Of a DNA stretch of 64,000 nucleotides, positions 36,561 to 46,523 are shown piece after piece; the stretch's first letter is position 1, and the number at the start of each line of letters is the position of its first letter. The translations under genes were made by a program, and so were the position numbers. Under the pieces are notes generated by a model. It ran no database searches. It saw nothing but the letters and a program-made list of their open reading frames with translations, and had not been told where the DNA came from. Origin of the DNA: Pantoea brenneri. GTDB lineage: Bacteria > Pseudomonadota > Gammaproteobacteria > Enterobacterales > Enterobacteriaceae. The DNA lies in contig MIEI01000015.1 of NCBI GenBank assembly GCA_002095305.1, positions 1-64,000 on the forward strand, in the 5' to 3' direction.

Positions 36561-37811
36561 TCAGAAATTGAAGCCCAGCTGCATCATCGCGCCCCAGGTA
36601 TTGTTCGCCCCGACCGAGCCAGCCAGATCCAGATGCACCGCTTTATTAAACGGTGACAGGCCGAAACCGGCGGTTGCGACGTTTTCATCGTTCGAACGCA
36701 TATCCGCACGATAACCGGCACGTAACTGTAACCAGTCGAGCACCCGATATTCCGCACCGACCGCCGCATACTGGCTGTTTTCCTGCGTTTTGAAACGCTT
36801 GGTTTCAGTCAGGTCGACATCGCCGGTCACGGTGAACGGACCTTTATCCCAGGCCAGACCGGTGGTGACCAGCGGACGGATCTGGTAAGTATCACGGAAG
36901 CCGTTGACCTCTTTGGTCTGCAGATCGCGGGATACCAGGTTTTGACCGGTGATGCCCAGCGTCCAGTTTTCAGCAAACGTGGTCGCCAGACCGGCATCAA
37001 CGTTAAAGCCGGTGTCCGTGCTGCGATACTGGCTATTGTTGATGTCACTTTTGTCGTAGTTGTAAATGCTGGCGGTGTAGTTATACAGCCAGGTTTTTTG
37101 CAATTTCGGCGTGACGCCTACCGACACCGGCTGACCGGCAATGGTGAACTCATGCGCCAGTGCGACGCCATAATCGGTGACCAGCGCCGCCAGGCCGTTG
37201 GCGCTGGAGCGCAGATTGTCCTGATCGCCCGGACGCGGAAGCACCGTGCCGTTAGCTACGCCGCGCAGATAGTCGATATCGCTCTGGACCACATTGGCTC
37301 GCACATGTGCCGATCCATAGGCTTTGGTGATAAAGGCGAAAGGTAGCGTCTCGTTGGGAATAGTGACCGCCAGCGCCACCCCGGCGTTGCCGTCCGCTTT
37401 GTTGCCACGCAAATCACTTAACTGGTTAGCGACATCGCCTGAAGCAGCGCGCACTTCAGGATAGCCACGCAGATAATCGGCAAAGGTCAGGTTGCCGATC
37501 ACCTCGCGGTAGCGATCAACGGTATCGGTGATGTCATCCACTTTGTCGAGCAGGTGATCTTTGTCGGTGACCTGAATACCGGCTGAAGGGAAAATAATAC
37601 TGACGCTATCGTCGGGTTTAGCTCGCGTCATTAAAGCCGGGTTGGCCAGCACGGCTGAGCCATAAAGAGAAGATGCGACGCCGGTTCCGCCCATGGCGTC
37701 ATTGCGTGCATCATACCAGGTCCCCGCCGCCATGGCGGAAGAAGAAAGGAAAAGCGCGTTCACTACAGCGGTGTACTTCAGCGCTGAGCGTTGAGCGGAT
37801 TTTTTCACCAT
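36561..37811 (-). CDS. Predicted outer-membrane beta-barrel protein of the TraF_2 family
   Basis: This 416-residue protein has a signal peptide (cleavage near SAMA-AGTW, residue 28) and an opening GTWYDARNDAMGGTGVAS typical of the TraF_2 (conjugal transfer TraF-like) and FadL-like barrels, and ends in a C-terminal NF that suits outer-membrane insertion. The database family name implies conjugation, but there is no conjugation gene here and the name is probably historical. It stands alone between dusA and zur, facing away from zur, where E. coli carries other genes. The role is unknown; hydrophobic-compound uptake is only a guess from barrel type. Confidence 0.7.
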   Translation of the reverse strand: MVKKSAQRSALKYTAVVNALFLSSSAMAAGTWYDARNDAMGGTGVASSLYGSAVLANPALMTRAKPDDSVSIIFPSAGIQVTDKDHLLDKVDDITDTVDRYREVIGNLTFADYLRGYPEVRAASGDVANQLSDLRGNKADGNAGVALAVTIPNETLPFAFITKAYGSAHVRANVVQSDIDYLRGVANGTVLPRPGDQDNLRSSANGLAALVTDYGVALAHEFTIAGQPVSVGVTPKLQKTWLYNYTASIYNYDKSDINNSQYRSTDTGFNVDAGLATTFAENWTLGITGQNLVSRDLQTKEVNGFRDTYQIRPLVTTGLAWDKGPFTVTGDVDLTETKRFKTQENSQYAAVGAEYRVLDWLQLRAGYRADMRSNDENVATAGFGLSPFNKAVHLDLAGSVGANNTWGAMMQLGFNF

Positions 37812-38223
37812 TTGCCTGCCATCACCTGAGAAAGTGCCGTTGAAACATTCAACGACTGAATAGTTTGTTAGCCCTATTGTGAACCCTGGCTAACGCGTTA
37901 TTGCTGTGAATTCAAAGGAAACAGTCGCTTAATTCAAAGGATTGGATGTTTTCCAATCAATAAAACTTTATTTTTGTTCAAAATACCCGGTAATAAATAA
38001 AATAATACCAGACATTTCTTAAGTCTTGCTGAACATTACTTCTTAACTCAGTGAGATGCAAAGCAAAAGCGCTGAAAAGGCCACCTTAACCGGTCGGCGA
38101 GTGGATCTGATTGGGTGCCGATAGCGGCCTCTCCTGATGCTCACACAGCGTTTTTAATCGACCACCGGCCAGAATTTGCTGTTTTATCAGGCAAAAACCA
38201 ACCTCTGCGCCGCGAAAATTTGT
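37812..38223. other. Divergent control region of the TraF_2-like gene and zur
   Basis: This AT-rich spacer of about 410 bp has no gene. It contains a 7-bp inverted repeat GTTAGCC (37867-37873)/GGCTAAC (37888-37894), centred about 70 bp before the TraF_2-like start, that could be an operator. Start-like frames running into zur are not conserved. Confidence 0.55.
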
Positions 38224-38241
38224 GTGATAAAATAACATCAC
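38224..38241 (+). promoter_or_regulatory. Zur-like box overlapping the presumed zur promoter
   Basis: GTGATAAAATAACATCAC is a dyad; it matches the core GTTATAATATAAC of the enterobacterial Zur box at 11 of 13 positions. It lies 20 bp before the zur ATG, and a -10-like TAAAAT lies within it, so bound Zur would block transcription. Confidence 0.5.
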
Positions 38242-38261
38242 TTATCCAGCGGAGAGTTTCC

Positions 38262-38783
38262 ATGTCAAACATGACGTCACAGCAAATAATGACCCAGGCG
38301 GAAAAACTGTGCCTGCAGCGCGGCGTGCGTCTGACATCGCAGCGGGCTGAAGTGTTGCGATTAATGGCTGAGCAGCCAGGATCGATCAGCGCTTATGATC
38401 TGCTGGATCAACTCCGGGTTAGCGAACCCCAGGCCAAGCCCCCTACGGTCTATCGGGCGCTGGACTTCCTGCTGGAACAGGGCTTTATCCACCGGGTGGA
38501 GTCCAATAATAGCTACGTAATGTGTCACCATTTCGAGGCACCGGCACACACCTCGGTCATGCTGGTGTGTGATCGCTGTGCGGCGGTAACCGAAAAGCAG
38601 GCGCAGGGAGTAGAGAAGATTATCGCCACACTGGCTGGTGAGGCACAGTTTGCCCTGCGTCATAGCGTGATTGAAGCGCATGGATTATGTGAGAATTGTG
38701 TCGAAGTCGAAGCCTGCACCCATCATGAAAGTTGTCAGCACGATCATCAAAGTGAGGGTAAAAAGCGGGGAAAACGCGGGTAA
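38262..38783 (+). CDS. zur: Zinc uptake regulator Zur
   Basis: This 173-residue Fur-family zinc-responsive repressor (E. coli 171) controls zinc uptake genes. A winged helix (VRLTSQRAEVLRLM, PPTVYRALDFLLEQGF) is followed by zinc sites: Cys pairs CDRC (103, 106) and GLCENC (143, 146) form the structural site as in E. coli, and the histidine-rich MCHHFEAPAHTS forms the regulatory site. A His/Cys-rich tail (CTHHESCQHDH) follows. The start MSNMTSQQ follows GGAGAG and the family. Confidence 0.95.
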   Translation: MSNMTSQQIMTQAEKLCLQRGVRLTSQRAEVLRLMAEQPGSISAYDLLDQLRVSEPQAKPPTVYRALDFLLEQGFIHRVESNNSYVMCHHFEAPAHTSVMLVCDRCAAVTEKQAQGVEKIIATLAGEAQFALRHSVIEAHGLCENCVEVEACTHHESCQHDHQSEGKKRGKRG

Positions 38784-38855
38784 TGTGCACATCCTTGTGC
38801 GGTTGCCGGTATGAGCGTACCGGCGGGTAGGAGCTTTATCCGTAAATCTTTGTGA

Positions 38856-39068
38856 TTACCAACGGTAATCTTTGTTCTGACCTTCCCAGTCCGTTACTTC
38901 ACGCTCTGCATCTTCTTTCGCATAGCCGTAACGTTCCTGAATTTTTCCGACCAGCTGATCGCGTTTGCCTTCGATAACCTGCATATCATCGTCGGTCAGC
39001 TTGCCCCATTTCTCTTTTACTGTGCCTTTGAACTGCTTCCAGTTACCGCTCGCTTGATCTTTATTCAT
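38856..39068 (-). CDS. yjbJ: CsbD-family stress protein YjbJ
   Basis: This 70-residue, highly charged protein opens MNKDQASGNWKQFKGTVKEKWGKL and carries the CsbD repeat IEGKRDQLVGKIQERYGYAKEDAE, matching E. coli YjbJ (69). It is abundant in stationary phase in E. coli; the biochemical role is unknown. An AGAGGT box precedes the ATG. It is convergent with zur, as in the E. coli layout. Confidence 0.94.
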   Translation of the reverse strand: MNKDQASGNWKQFKGTVKEKWGKLTDDDMQVIEGKRDQLVGKIQERYGYAKEDAEREVTDWEGQNKDYRW

Positions 39069-39247
39069 GGCAGACCTCTATGTCATCCTTTGGTTACATC
39101 ATTTATCTTGAAAGAAAACAAAATGACGATATGACGATATAAAGCGCTGGTTCACTGCGCTGCTTACGGTTAATTGTAGTAGAAGATTTTAGGTTTGCCG
39201 GAACAATACAGAATAATCTGTAGCCGGAGGACATCAGATGCCAGCTA

Positions 39248-40570
39248 TCAGGCGTTAAACCAGCTGTTCTGCTGCCAGTGTTTACGCCAGATCAGCCACA
39301 GCGACAGGCCACGCAGCGCCAGGAAAACGGTGACCGCCAGCCACAAGCCGTGGTTGCCCAGCAGCGGGACGCTAAGCAACGTCAGGAAGTAACCAAGTGC
39401 CGCCACCATCATGCTGTTACGCATCTCCCGGCCGCGGGTTGCACCGATGAACATGCCATCCAGCAGATAGCACCAGACGCCCGCCAGCGGCAGGATCACC
39501 TGCCATATCAGATAGCGATCGGCCGCCTGTTGCAGCTGTTCAATCGAGGTCAGCAGCGCCACGATATGCGAGCCGAAACACGCATAAATTACTGAGAACA
39601 TCAGAGCCACCACCAGCGCCTGTCGGCAGGCAGAATGCCAGACGCGCAGCAGCCTGCTGCCATCTTTCGCGCCATGCGCCTCACCGGCGAAGGCTTCGAC
39701 TGCGTAGGCAAAACCATCCAGCGCATAGGCGGTAAAGGTGATAAACATCAGCAGCACGGCGTTCACCGCCACCACCTGCGGACCGATACGTGCGCCCAGC
39801 ACGGTCAGCGAGGCAAAACAGAGCTGCAGCATTAACGAACGCAGCATAATGTCGCGATTAAGACGCAGTAGCCGCTGAATATCGCCGCGCCAGCTCTGCT
39901 TCAGCATTGCGGTGGTGATGCCACGTAGTTTCAATACCCGCCAGACCATCACTGCCCCGACGACCAGCGTTATATACTCCGCCAGCGCGGTCGCGGTTGC
40001 CGCGCCTGCCACTCCCCAGTGCAGCCCCATCACCAGCCACAGATCGAGCACAATATTGACCAGATTGCCGATCACCAGCAGGATGACCGGCGCACGCGCG
40101 TACTGCACGCCCAGCAGCCAGCCAAGGATCACCAGATTTGCCAGGGTGGCGGGCGCACTTAACCAGCGGATCTGAATAAACAGTGCCGCCTGTTGCAAAA
40201 CTTTGGGATCGCCGCCAATCAGATCGGCCGCCAGCGTAGTAATCGGCGAGCGCAGGCAGATGAACAGCACGCCAGCCAGCAGCGCAATAATTAAAGGCTG
40301 GGTCAGCGCACGTGCCAGCGCCATTTTATCGCCGGCACCAAAAGCCTGCGCCGTCAGGCCGGTAGTACTCATCCGAAGGAACAGCAGCAGCATGAAGAGG
40401 AAACTGGTGACTGTCGTGCCGACCGCAACCCCGCCGAGATAGACCGGGCTGTCGAGGTGACCAATGACAGCAGTATCGACCACCCCCAGTAAGGGAACGG
40501 TGATGTTAGAAAGGATCATCGGCAGCGCCAGCCGCCAGAGGTTTTTGTCGGTAGCCGTTAAAAAACGCAT
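39248..40570 (-). CDS. dinF: MATE-family efflux protein DinF
   Basis: This 440-residue, 12-span inner-membrane antiporter of the multidrug and toxin extrusion family opens MRFLTATDKNLWRLALPMILSN and has the family's GxVDTAVIGHL segment. In E. coli it is co-transcribed with lexA and damage-inducible. Here it follows lexA on the same strand after 104 bp, so SOS control through the lexA promoter is likely. Confidence 0.93.
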   Translation of the reverse strand: MRFLTATDKNLWRLALPMILSNITVPLLGVVDTAVIGHLDSPVYLGGVAVGTTVTSFLFMLLLFLRMSTTGLTAQAFGAGDKMALARALTQPLIIALLAGVLFICLRSPITTLAADLIGGDPKVLQQAALFIQIRWLSAPATLANLVILGWLLGVQYARAPVILLVIGNLVNIVLDLWLVMGLHWGVAGAATATALAEYITLVVGAVMVWRVLKLRGITTAMLKQSWRGDIQRLLRLNRDIMLRSLMLQLCFASLTVLGARIGPQVVAVNAVLLMFITFTAYALDGFAYAVEAFAGEAHGAKDGSRLLRVWHSACRQALVVALMFSVIYACFGSHIVALLTSIEQLQQAADRYLIWQVILPLAGVWCYLLDGMFIGATRGREMRNSMMVAALGYFLTLLSVPLLGNHGLWLAVTVFLALRGLSLWLIWRKHWQQNSWFNA

Positions 40571-40674
40571 TCGCAGTTCCGTGCTCGGTGTCGCTGCAGA
40601 GAGGGGAGCAGCAGCGACAAAATTAGGGCAGACAGAATAGCATCAGACGCTACGAATGCGCGGTTATGTCAGAC

Positions 40675-41289
40675 TCAGAGCCATTCGCCGTTGCGAACCA
40701 CACCGACCGCCAGACCTTCTACCGTCAGCGACTGGGCGCGCGTATCGACAATGATCGGCTCAAAATCACTGTTTTCAGGCAGCAAATGCACAATAGCACC
40801 CTGCTTCTTCCAGCGTTTAACCGTCACTTCATCATCAATACGGGCCACAACAACCTGGCCGTTGCGTACGTCCTGGGTTTTATGTACCGCGAGCAGGTCG
40901 CCATCCATAATCCCGATATCTTTCATCGACATTCCACTGACGCGCAGCAGAAAATCGGCAGAAGGTTTGAACAGGCCCGGATCCACTTTGTAATGGGTTT
41001 CGATGTGCTCCTGCGCCATGATCGGCTCACCGGCAGCAACCCGGCCAATCAGCGGCAGACCTTCAGATGCTTCTTCTTCCATCAACAGGCGAATACCGCG
41101 AGAGGCGCCAGAGACAATCTCAATCACCCCTTTGCGTGCCAGTGCCTTCAGATGCTCTTCTGCCGCGTTCGGCGAGCGGAAACCCAGCTGCGCGGCAATT
41201 TCTGCACGCGTAGGCGGCATGCCCGTTTGAGTAATATGGTCGCGAATCAGGTCATAGACCTGCTGCTGCCTGCTGGTTAATGCTTTCAT
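40675..41289 (-). CDS. lexA: SOS repressor LexA
   Basis: This 204-residue repressor-protease (E. coli 202) has a winged helix (residues 1-70: [25 protein letters not shown]) and a C-terminal latent protease domain. The cleavage bond is Ala86-Gly87 (RVAAGEP); catalytic Ser121 (SGMSMKD) and Lys158 (VTVKRW) are in place. RecA filaments induce self-cleavage. Two operators lie upstream of its start, so it is autoregulated; dinF lies downstream. Confidence 0.97.
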   Translation of the reverse strand: MKALTSRQQQVYDLIRDHITQTGMPPTRAEIAAQLGFRSPNAAEEHLKALARKGVIEIVSGASRGIRLLMEEEASEGLPLIGRVAAGEPIMAQEHIETHYKVDPGLFKPSADFLLRVSGMSMKDIGIMDGDLLAVHKTQDVRNGQVVVARIDDEVTVKRWKKQGAIVHLLPENSDFEPIIVDTRAQSLTVEGLAVGVVRNGEWL

Positions 41290-41297
41290 CCCGCCCC

Positions 41298-41313
41298 CTG
41301 GTTGTTTATACAG
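41298..41313 (-). promoter_or_regulatory. LexA box 2 at the lexA promoter
   Basis: CTGTATAAACAACCAG on the minus strand (CTG-N10-CAG) lies 9 bp before the lexA start, the proximal of two operators, as in E. coli. Confidence 0.85.
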
Positions 41314-41316
41314 TCG

Positions 41317-41332
41317 CTGTGAGTATATACAG
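41317..41332 (-). promoter_or_regulatory. LexA box 1 at the lexA promoter
   Basis: CTGTATATACTCACAG on the minus strand is near consensus and equals the first E. coli lexA operator. The two boxes are spaced by 3 bp, similar to the E. coli pair. Confidence 0.93.
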
Positions 41333-41394
41333 GTATTGGTGAAATGGAAACCGATTCTCAGGCAAAACGCGCCATCTGGCGCGTTGTGGAAGGC

Positions 41395-41763
41395 TTATCG
41401 CAAATGCGACCAAAGCAGTGCGATCCAGACAAACAGTGCCAGTAAGATGCTGATCAGCACCGCCGCCGAGCCCATATCCTTTGCCCGTCCGGCTAAAGGG
41501 TGACGCTCCTGGCCAATACGATCCACTACCGCCTCGATGGCGCTGTTGAGGATTTCAACAATGACCACCAGCACCACTGCCCCGATCATCAGGATGCGAG
41601 AGACAATATCGACATCCAGCCAGCAGGCCACAATAATGGCCACCAGCGCGGCCAGCGCCTCCTGGCGGAAAGCCGCTTCGTGTTGCCAGGCGGCACGCAG
41701 GCCCTGCCATGAGTAACCTGCGGCTTTTACTATTCTTACAAGACCCGTGGCATTATTTGCCAT
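41395..41763 (-). CDS. dgkA: Diacylglycerol kinase
   Basis: This 122-residue, three-span inner-membrane enzyme (E. coli 122) phosphorylates diacylglycerol from membrane-derived oligosaccharide synthesis to phosphatidate. The catalytic and metal-binding motif [16 protein letters not shown] is present, with the N-terminal [26 protein letters not shown]. It is divergent from plsB, its partner in phospholipid synthesis, as in E. coli. Confidence 0.96.
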   Translation of the reverse strand: MANNATGLVRIVKAAGYSWQGLRAAWQHEAAFRQEALAALVAIIVACWLDVDIVSRILMIGAVVLVVIVEILNSAIEAVVDRIGQERHPLAGRAKDMGSAAVLISILLALFVWIALLWSHLR

Positions 41764-41882
41764 ATAAGTGGAACCCTTTCATCGGATTGACGTCAATGTC
41801 TGGGCTGCGTGCAAATGGCACCACCACAGATCTTCGCTGCGCTTTCTGGTATGCTTGCGGCGCTTTGCTAACAAGAGGCTTC

Positions 41883-44315
41883 ATGTTGTCTATGTCAGGT
41901 TGGCGTAAACTTTATTACAAATTACTGAATTTACCACTGTCGTTTTTGGTAAAGAGTAAGGCCATTCCGGCCGATCCCGTTTCTGAACATGGTCTGGACC
42001 CGACCCGGCCCATTATGTACGTTTTGCCTTACGATTCGAAGGCTGACTTACTGACTTTACGCGCGCAGTGCCTGCGGCATCATCTGCCCGACCCGCTTTC
42101 TCCGCTGGAGATTGATGGTTCGCTGCTGCCGCGCCACGTTTTTATCCACGATGGCCCGCGTGTGTTCCCCTATTTTGTGCCCAGCGTCGAATCGGTGAAG
42201 ATTTTTCACGATTATCTGGACCTGCATCGCAATAACCCCAAGCTGGATATCCAGATGCTGCCGGTGACGGTGATGTTTGGCCGGGCGCCTGGTCGTGAGG
42301 TTCAGGGCGAAGATACACCGCACCTGCGGGTGCTGAACGGCGTGCAGAAATTCTTTGCGGTGATCTGGCATGGACGCGACAGTTTTGTCCGTTTCTCGCC
42401 GACCGTTTCGCTGCGCCGCATGGCAACCGAACACGGCACCGACCAATCAATCGCCCAGAAACTGGCCCGGGTGGCGCGCATTCATTTCGCCCGCCAGCGG
42501 CTGGCGGCGGTTGGCCCACGCTTACCGGCACGTCAGGATCTGTTTAATCGTCTGCTGCAATCGAAAGCGATTGAAAAAGCGGTTGAAGATGAAGCGCGCA
42601 GCAAAAAAATCTCCCATGAAAAAGCGCAGCAAAATGCGGTTGAGATGATGGAAGAGATCGCGGCAAACTTCTCTTATGAAGCGATTCGCGTCACCGACCG
42701 CGTCATGGGCTGGCTCTGGAGCCGGCTCTATCAGGGCATCAATGTTAATGGCGGCGAAAAAGTCCGTCAGCTGGCGCAGGATGGCCATGAAATCGTCTAT
42801 GTGCCGTGCCATCGCAGCCACATGGATTACCTGCTGCTCTCTTACGTGCTTTATCATCAGGGGCTGGTGCCGCCGCACATTGCCGCCGGTATCAACCTCA
42901 ACTTCTGGCCAGCCGGACCGATTTTCCGTCGTCTGGGCGCGTTCTTTATCCGTCGTACCTTCAAAGGCAACAAGCTGTATGCCACGGTGTTCCGTGAATA
43001 TCTTGGCGAACTGTTCACCCGCGGTTACTCGGTTGAATACTTTGTCGAAGGGGGACGTTCACGCACCGGTCGCCTGCTCGATCCGAAAACCGGCACCTTA
43101 GCCATGACCCTGCAGGCGATGCTGCGCGGGGGGAATCGCCCGATCACCCTGGTGCCGATTTACATTGGCTACGAACATGTCATGGAAGTGGGTACTTACG
43201 CCAAAGAGCTACGCGGCGCGGCGAAAGAGAAAGAGGGCTTCATGCAGATGGTGCATGGCTTACGTAAGCTGCGCAACCTCGGCCAGGGCTACGTTAACTT
43301 TGGCGAACCACTGCCGCTGGTTAACTATCTCAACAAGCGCGTGCCGGAATGGCGTGAGTCGATCGATCCTATCGAACCGCAGCGTCCAAGCTGGTTAACG
43401 CCCACCGTGAATGACATCGCGGCGAGCTTAATGGTACGCATCAATGAAGCGGGCGCGGCCAACGCCATGAACCTGTGCGTCACCGCGCTGCTCGCCTCAC
43501 GTCAGCGCTCACTAACCCGCGAACAGCTGATTGAGCAGCTTGAGTGCTATACCCAGCTGCTGCGTAACGTGCCTTATTCAGCCAACGCCACGGTGCCCGA
43601 TCTCTCGGCAGAGGCGCTGCTGGATCATGCAATGGGCATGAATAAGTTTGAGAGCGAGAAAGACAGCATTGGCGACATCATCATCCTGCCACGTGAGCAG
43701 GCGGTGCTGATGACCTATTATCGCAACAACATTCACCACATGCTGGTGATGCCGTCGCTGATTGCCGCTATTGTGCAGCAGCATCAGACCATGAGCGAAG
43801 CCGAGTTGTTGCGCCAGGTGAGTCTGATCTACCCGATGCTGAAGAGCGAACTGTTCCTGCGCTGGCAGACCGATGAGCTGCCGCAACTGCTGACCGAACT
43901 CTGTCAGGAGCTGGCGCGTCAGGGACTGATTACGCTTGAGGCTGGTCAGCTGCGCTTTACGGCGGCGCGCTACCGTACGCTACAACTGCTGGCGGCCGGG
44001 GTGCGAGAAACGCTTCAGCGTTATGCCATCACCTTCTCTATTCTTAGCGCCAAGCCAGCCATTAACCGCGGGACGCTGGAAAAAGAGAGCCGCACACTGG
44101 CACAACGTCTGTCAGTGCTGCACGGTATCAACGCGCCGGAGTTCTTCGATAAAGCCGTCTTCACCTCACTGGTGCTGACGCTGCGTGATGAAGGGTATAT
44201 CAGCGACAGCGGTGATGCGGATGTCGCGCAGACCCTGGCGACCTGGCACATTCTGGCCGATCTGGTCACCAGCGATGTACGCATGACCATCGAAAGCGCC
44301 GTGGCCCACGACTAA
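41883..44315 (+). CDS. plsB: Glycerol-3-phosphate acyltransferase
   Basis: This protein of about 810 residues (E. coli PlsB 807) is associated with the inner membrane and transfers a fatty acyl group from acyl-ACP or acyl-CoA to sn-1 of glycerol 3-phosphate. The acyltransferase block [10 protein letters not shown] carries the catalytic His-x4-Asp; [13 protein letters not shown] is block III. The ATG at 41883 has AGAGG five bases upstream; the ATG at 41892 ([10 protein letters not shown]) gives exactly the E. coli N-terminus and is a possible alternative. The longer open frame runs into dgkA and is not used. A terminator follows. Confidence 0.96.
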   Translation: MLSMSGWRKLYYKLLNLPLSFLVKSKAIPADPVSEHGLDPTRPIMYVLPYDSKADLLTLRAQCLRHHLPDPLSPLEIDGSLLPRHVFIHDGPRVFPYFVPSVESVKIFHDYLDLHRNNPKLDIQMLPVTVMFGRAPGREVQGEDTPHLRVLNGVQKFFAVIWHGRDSFVRFSPTVSLRRMATEHGTDQSIAQKLARVARIHFARQRLAAVGPRLPARQDLFNRLLQSKAIEKAVEDEARSKKISHEKAQQNAVEMMEEIAANFSYEAIRVTDRVMGWLWSRLYQGINVNGGEKVRQLAQDGHEIVYVPCHRSHMDYLLLSYVLYHQGLVPPHIAAGINLNFWPAGPIFRRLGAFFIRRTFKGNKLYATVFREYLGELFTRGYSVEYFVEGGRSRTGRLLDPKTGTLAMTLQAMLRGGNRPITLVPIYIGYEHVMEVGTYAKELRGAAKEKEGFMQMVHGLRKLRNLGQGYVNFGEPLPLVNYLNKRVPEWRESIDPIEPQRPSWLTPTVNDIAASLMVRINEAGAANAMNLCVTALLASRQRSLTREQLIEQLECYTQLLRNVPYSANATVPDLSAEALLDHAMGMNKFESEKDSIGDIIILPREQAVLMTYYRNNIHHMLVMPSLIAAIVQQHQTMSEAELLRQVSLIYPMLKSELFLRWQTDELPQLLTELCQELARQGLITLEAGQLRFTAARYRTLQLLAAGVRETLQRYAITFSILSAKPAINRGTLEKESRTLAQRLSVLHGINAPEFFDKAVFTSLVLTLRDEGYISDSGDADVAQTLATWHILADLVTSDVRMTIESAVAHD

Positions 44316-44330
44316 ATGCCCTGCGCAGTA

Positions 44331-44360
44331 AAAAGGCGACCCCGAAAGGTCGCCTTTTTT
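44331..44360 (+). terminator. plsB terminator
   Basis: AGGCGACC, loop CCGAAA, GGTCGCCT is followed by T5, 18 bp after the plsB stop codon. Confidence 0.93.
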
Positions 44361-44368
44361 GTGCCTGA

Positions 44369-44509
44369 ATGATGTTGCAGCCTAATCCTTTCCTGCCTGA
44401 CTCGTTGCCTGATCCTTTCCTGCCTGACTCGTGGCCTGATCCTCTGCTGCCTGACTCGTTGCCTGACTGCGCGCCAGGTACCGTTGCGCTGAATCGCGTC
44501 GGGACTTAG
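44369..44509 (+). other. Small open frame encoding a nonapeptide repeat (coding status doubtful)
   Basis: ATG-ATG opens a 46-codon frame: MMLQ, then PNPFLPDSL, PDPFLPDSW, PDPLLPDSL, then a 15-residue tail. It coincides with the 27-bp tandem repeat. No ribosome binding site is seen, and it begins eight bases after the plsB terminator, so expression is doubtful. The repeat length being a multiple of three and the frame staying open through all copies are the only arguments for coding. Confidence 0.3.
44380..44460. repeat. Three tandem copies of a 27-bp unit between plsB and ubiA
   Basis: Copies at 44380, 44407 and 44434 follow the form GCCTGATCCTTTCCTGCCTG ACTCGTT, with one to three differences per copy, and a partial fourth (GCCTGACT) follows at 44461. 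It is a minisatellite in the 231-bp spacer after the plsB terminator. Confidence 0.92.
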
Positions 44510-44546
44510 CGCGCCTGCAACCCGCCCGGCCTGTCGATCACCACGA

Positions 44547-45431
44547 TCACAACAGCTGGGTAAACGGCGGGGTGTTCATCAGCACACCGAGGAACAGCAC
44601 CAATCCGACATAGTTGTTGTTGAGGAAGGCTTTAAAGCAGGCAGGGCGTTCACGCTGGGCGATCAGCGTTTGCTGGTAAATAAACAGGCCAGCTGCCAGC
44701 AGTAGCGTCCCGTAAAACGCCACGTTGAGCTGCAGCAACATGCCAACCCATGCCATCAGCAGCAGCGTTGCCAGTTGCAGCAGGCCGATTATCAGCTTGT
44801 CGAAACGGCCAAACAGAATCGCGGTCGACTTAACGCCAATCTTCAGGTCATCGTCGCGATCCACCATCGCGTACTGGGTGTCATAAGCCACCGTCCAGCA
44901 AATGTTGGCGCAGAATACCAGCCAGCAGACCAGAGGTAAGGACTCACTAACTGCCGCCCAGGCCATCGGAATCGCCCAGCCAAACGCGGCCCCCAGCACC
45001 ACCTGCGGCAGATGGGTATAGCGCTTCATAAACGGATAAACCCAGGCGAGCGCCAGACCGACGACCGAAAGCAATATCGTCATCAGATTCATGGTCAGCA
45101 CCAGCGCAAACGCCACCAACGCCAGCCCGGCAAATAACAGTTTGGCTTCTCTGGAACTGACCGCGCCGCTAGCTAAGGGCCGATGCTTTGTCCGCTCAAC
45201 ATGCCCATCCACCTTACGGTCAGCAAAGTCGTTAATGACACAGCCGGCTGCACGCATCACGAAAACGCCGGCAACAAACACCAGCAGCACCGGAAGCGGC
45301 GGGATCGCCATATCAGCCAGCCATAAAGCCCACAGGGTGGGCCACATCAGCAACAGGGTGCCGATCGGCTTATCAATGCGCATCAGGCGGCTGTAGGCCT
45401 GCCATTTATTGATGTGTAAACTCTTTTCCAC
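44547..45431 (-). CDS. ubiA: 4-hydroxybenzoate octaprenyltransferase
   Basis: This 294-residue inner-membrane prenyltransferase (E. coli 290) attaches the polyprenyl tail to 4-hydroxybenzoate in ubiquinone synthesis. Both Asp-rich substrate motifs are present: [18 protein letters not shown] (NDxxDxxxD, about residues 68-80) and [17 protein letters not shown] (about 190). The GTG start ([10 protein letters not shown]) is favoured by GAGGAAA upstream and alignment with E. coli MEWSLTQNK. It is 11 bp downstream of ubiC in the same operon. Confidence 0.95.
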   Translation of the reverse strand: MEKSLHINKWQAYSRLMRIDKPIGTLLLMWPTLWALWLADMAIPPLPVLLVFVAGVFVMRAAGCVINDFADRKVDGHVERTKHRPLASGAVSSREAKLLFAGLALVAFALVLTMNLMTILLSVVGLALAWVYPFMKRYTHLPQVVLGAAFGWAIPMAWAAVSESLPLVCWLVFCANICWTVAYDTQYAMVDRDDDLKIGVKSTAILFGRFDKLIIGLLQLATLLLMAWVGMLLQLNVAFYGTLLLAAGLFIYQQTLIAQRERPACFKAFLNNNYVGLVLFLGVLMNTPPFTQLL

Positions 45432-45442
45432 CACAGATTTCC

Positions 45443-45955
45443 TCAGGCCAGATCGCGATAAAGCGGCGAAGCCGGTAAAAACAGTTCCGTCAGCAACAGC
45501 GGTTTGCCGGACAGTCGCAGACGCGAGCGGCGTCCCCACAGCGCATCAACCTTGCCCGGTTCGATAAAATCACGGGTCAGGGTTGAAGAGGAGAACAGAT
45601 AACGTCCCAGCGGGCGCGTACCCAGCTGTTGCAACATCGCCTCAGGACCATTCAGGGTACTTTCCGGCACCAGCGTGCGACCCGCCAGCCAGGGTTCACC
45701 GTCGCCGAACAGCAGCACTTCCCGCAGCCAGAAGCGTTTGTCGTCCGGTAAAAAGGCTTTTTCCTCTCCCAACTCGCTGGCATCAATAAAGCCTTCACGT
45801 ACCGGCTCTACGGTAACCTGCTGGCAATGCTGCTCAAAACGGCGCGTCATGGAGTCTTCTTCCATCAGCCAGTCGAGCAGGGACGGCGCAAGCGTAGCCT
45901 GCGTCGATGAAAGCCAGTTGATCGCACGTAATAAGCTGAGCGCGTCTTGCGACAT
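45443..45955 (-). CDS. ubiC: Chorismate pyruvate-lyase
   Basis: This 170-residue cytosolic enzyme removes pyruvate from chorismate to give 4-hydroxybenzoate, the first ubiquinone precursor, which UbiA then prenylates. Family signatures include [37 protein letters not shown] (with the chorismate-binding Arg) and TRDFIEPG, with the conserved Glu in LLLTELFLP near the end. It heads the ubiC-ubiA operon as in E. coli. Confidence 0.95.
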   Translation of the reverse strand: MSQDALSLLRAINWLSSTQATLAPSLLDWLMEEDSMTRRFEQHCQQVTVEPVREGFIDASELGEEKAFLPDDKRFWLREVLLFGDGEPWLAGRTLVPESTLNGPEAMLQQLGTRPLGRYLFSSSTLTRDFIEPGKVDALWGRRSRLRLSGKPLLLTELFLPASPLYRDLA

Positions 45956-46041
45956 AGCACCACTCCCAAAAATTTTCAGGGCGTCAGTTTAGCGCAGAGT
46001 CGCGGCATGAACACCTGCCGTCGTTACCGACGGCAGAGGGT

Positions 46042-46452
46042 TTATTCGCGTTTGAGGCGGTTGCTGTTCGCCAGCCACAGCGTCACCACCAGAATCAGGA
46101 TCGCGGCGGAGTAGCAGAGGGTATCGAAAGGATTTTTATGATCGACAATAATCAGGCGAATAATTGCGGTAATGCCGATATAGACAAAATAGCGTAACGG
46201 GAAGTGATAGCCAGACTGAAAATACTTCACAATCAAAGCGATAAACTCAAAATAGAGGAAATAAATGACAATTCCCTCTATCAGCAGATAGGACGAAGCC
46301 TGTTCACCGGTGCTGAACAGCACGTTAGCCAGGTGAATGGTTTCTTTGCCGAGAAAGACGATAAGGATAATCGCCAGGCTAAGCAGACCCAGATTCAGCA
46401 CCCATTGCAATACGGTCGCAAGGTGGCGGGCCAGGGGATTCTTGTCACTCAT
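46042..46452 (-). CDS. psiE: Phosphate-starvation-inducible protein PsiE
   Basis: This 136-residue, four-span inner-membrane protein is the E. coli PsiE length and has the conserved core [18 protein letters not shown] followed by [19 protein letters not shown]. It is phosphate-starvation- and cAMP-regulated in E. coli; function unknown. The start [14 protein letters not shown] is chosen by family alignment over an ATG 13 codons upstream. It lies next to a gene cluster probably concerned with phosphate-ester uptake, although E. coli psiE borders xylE and the maltose genes. Confidence 0.93.
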   Translation of the reverse strand: MSDKNPLARHLATVLQWVLNLGLLSLAIILIVFLGKETIHLANVLFSTGEQASSYLLIEGIVIYFLYFEFIALIVKYFQSGYHFPLRYFVYIGITAIIRLIIVDHKNPFDTLCYSAAILILVVTLWLANSNRLKRE

Positions 46453-46523
46453 GTAGCGCCTCAGAAGAGAGTTAATAGCGGACGCTATCATGCGTGAGTG
46501 TGACCTGAATCACAATATGGCCC

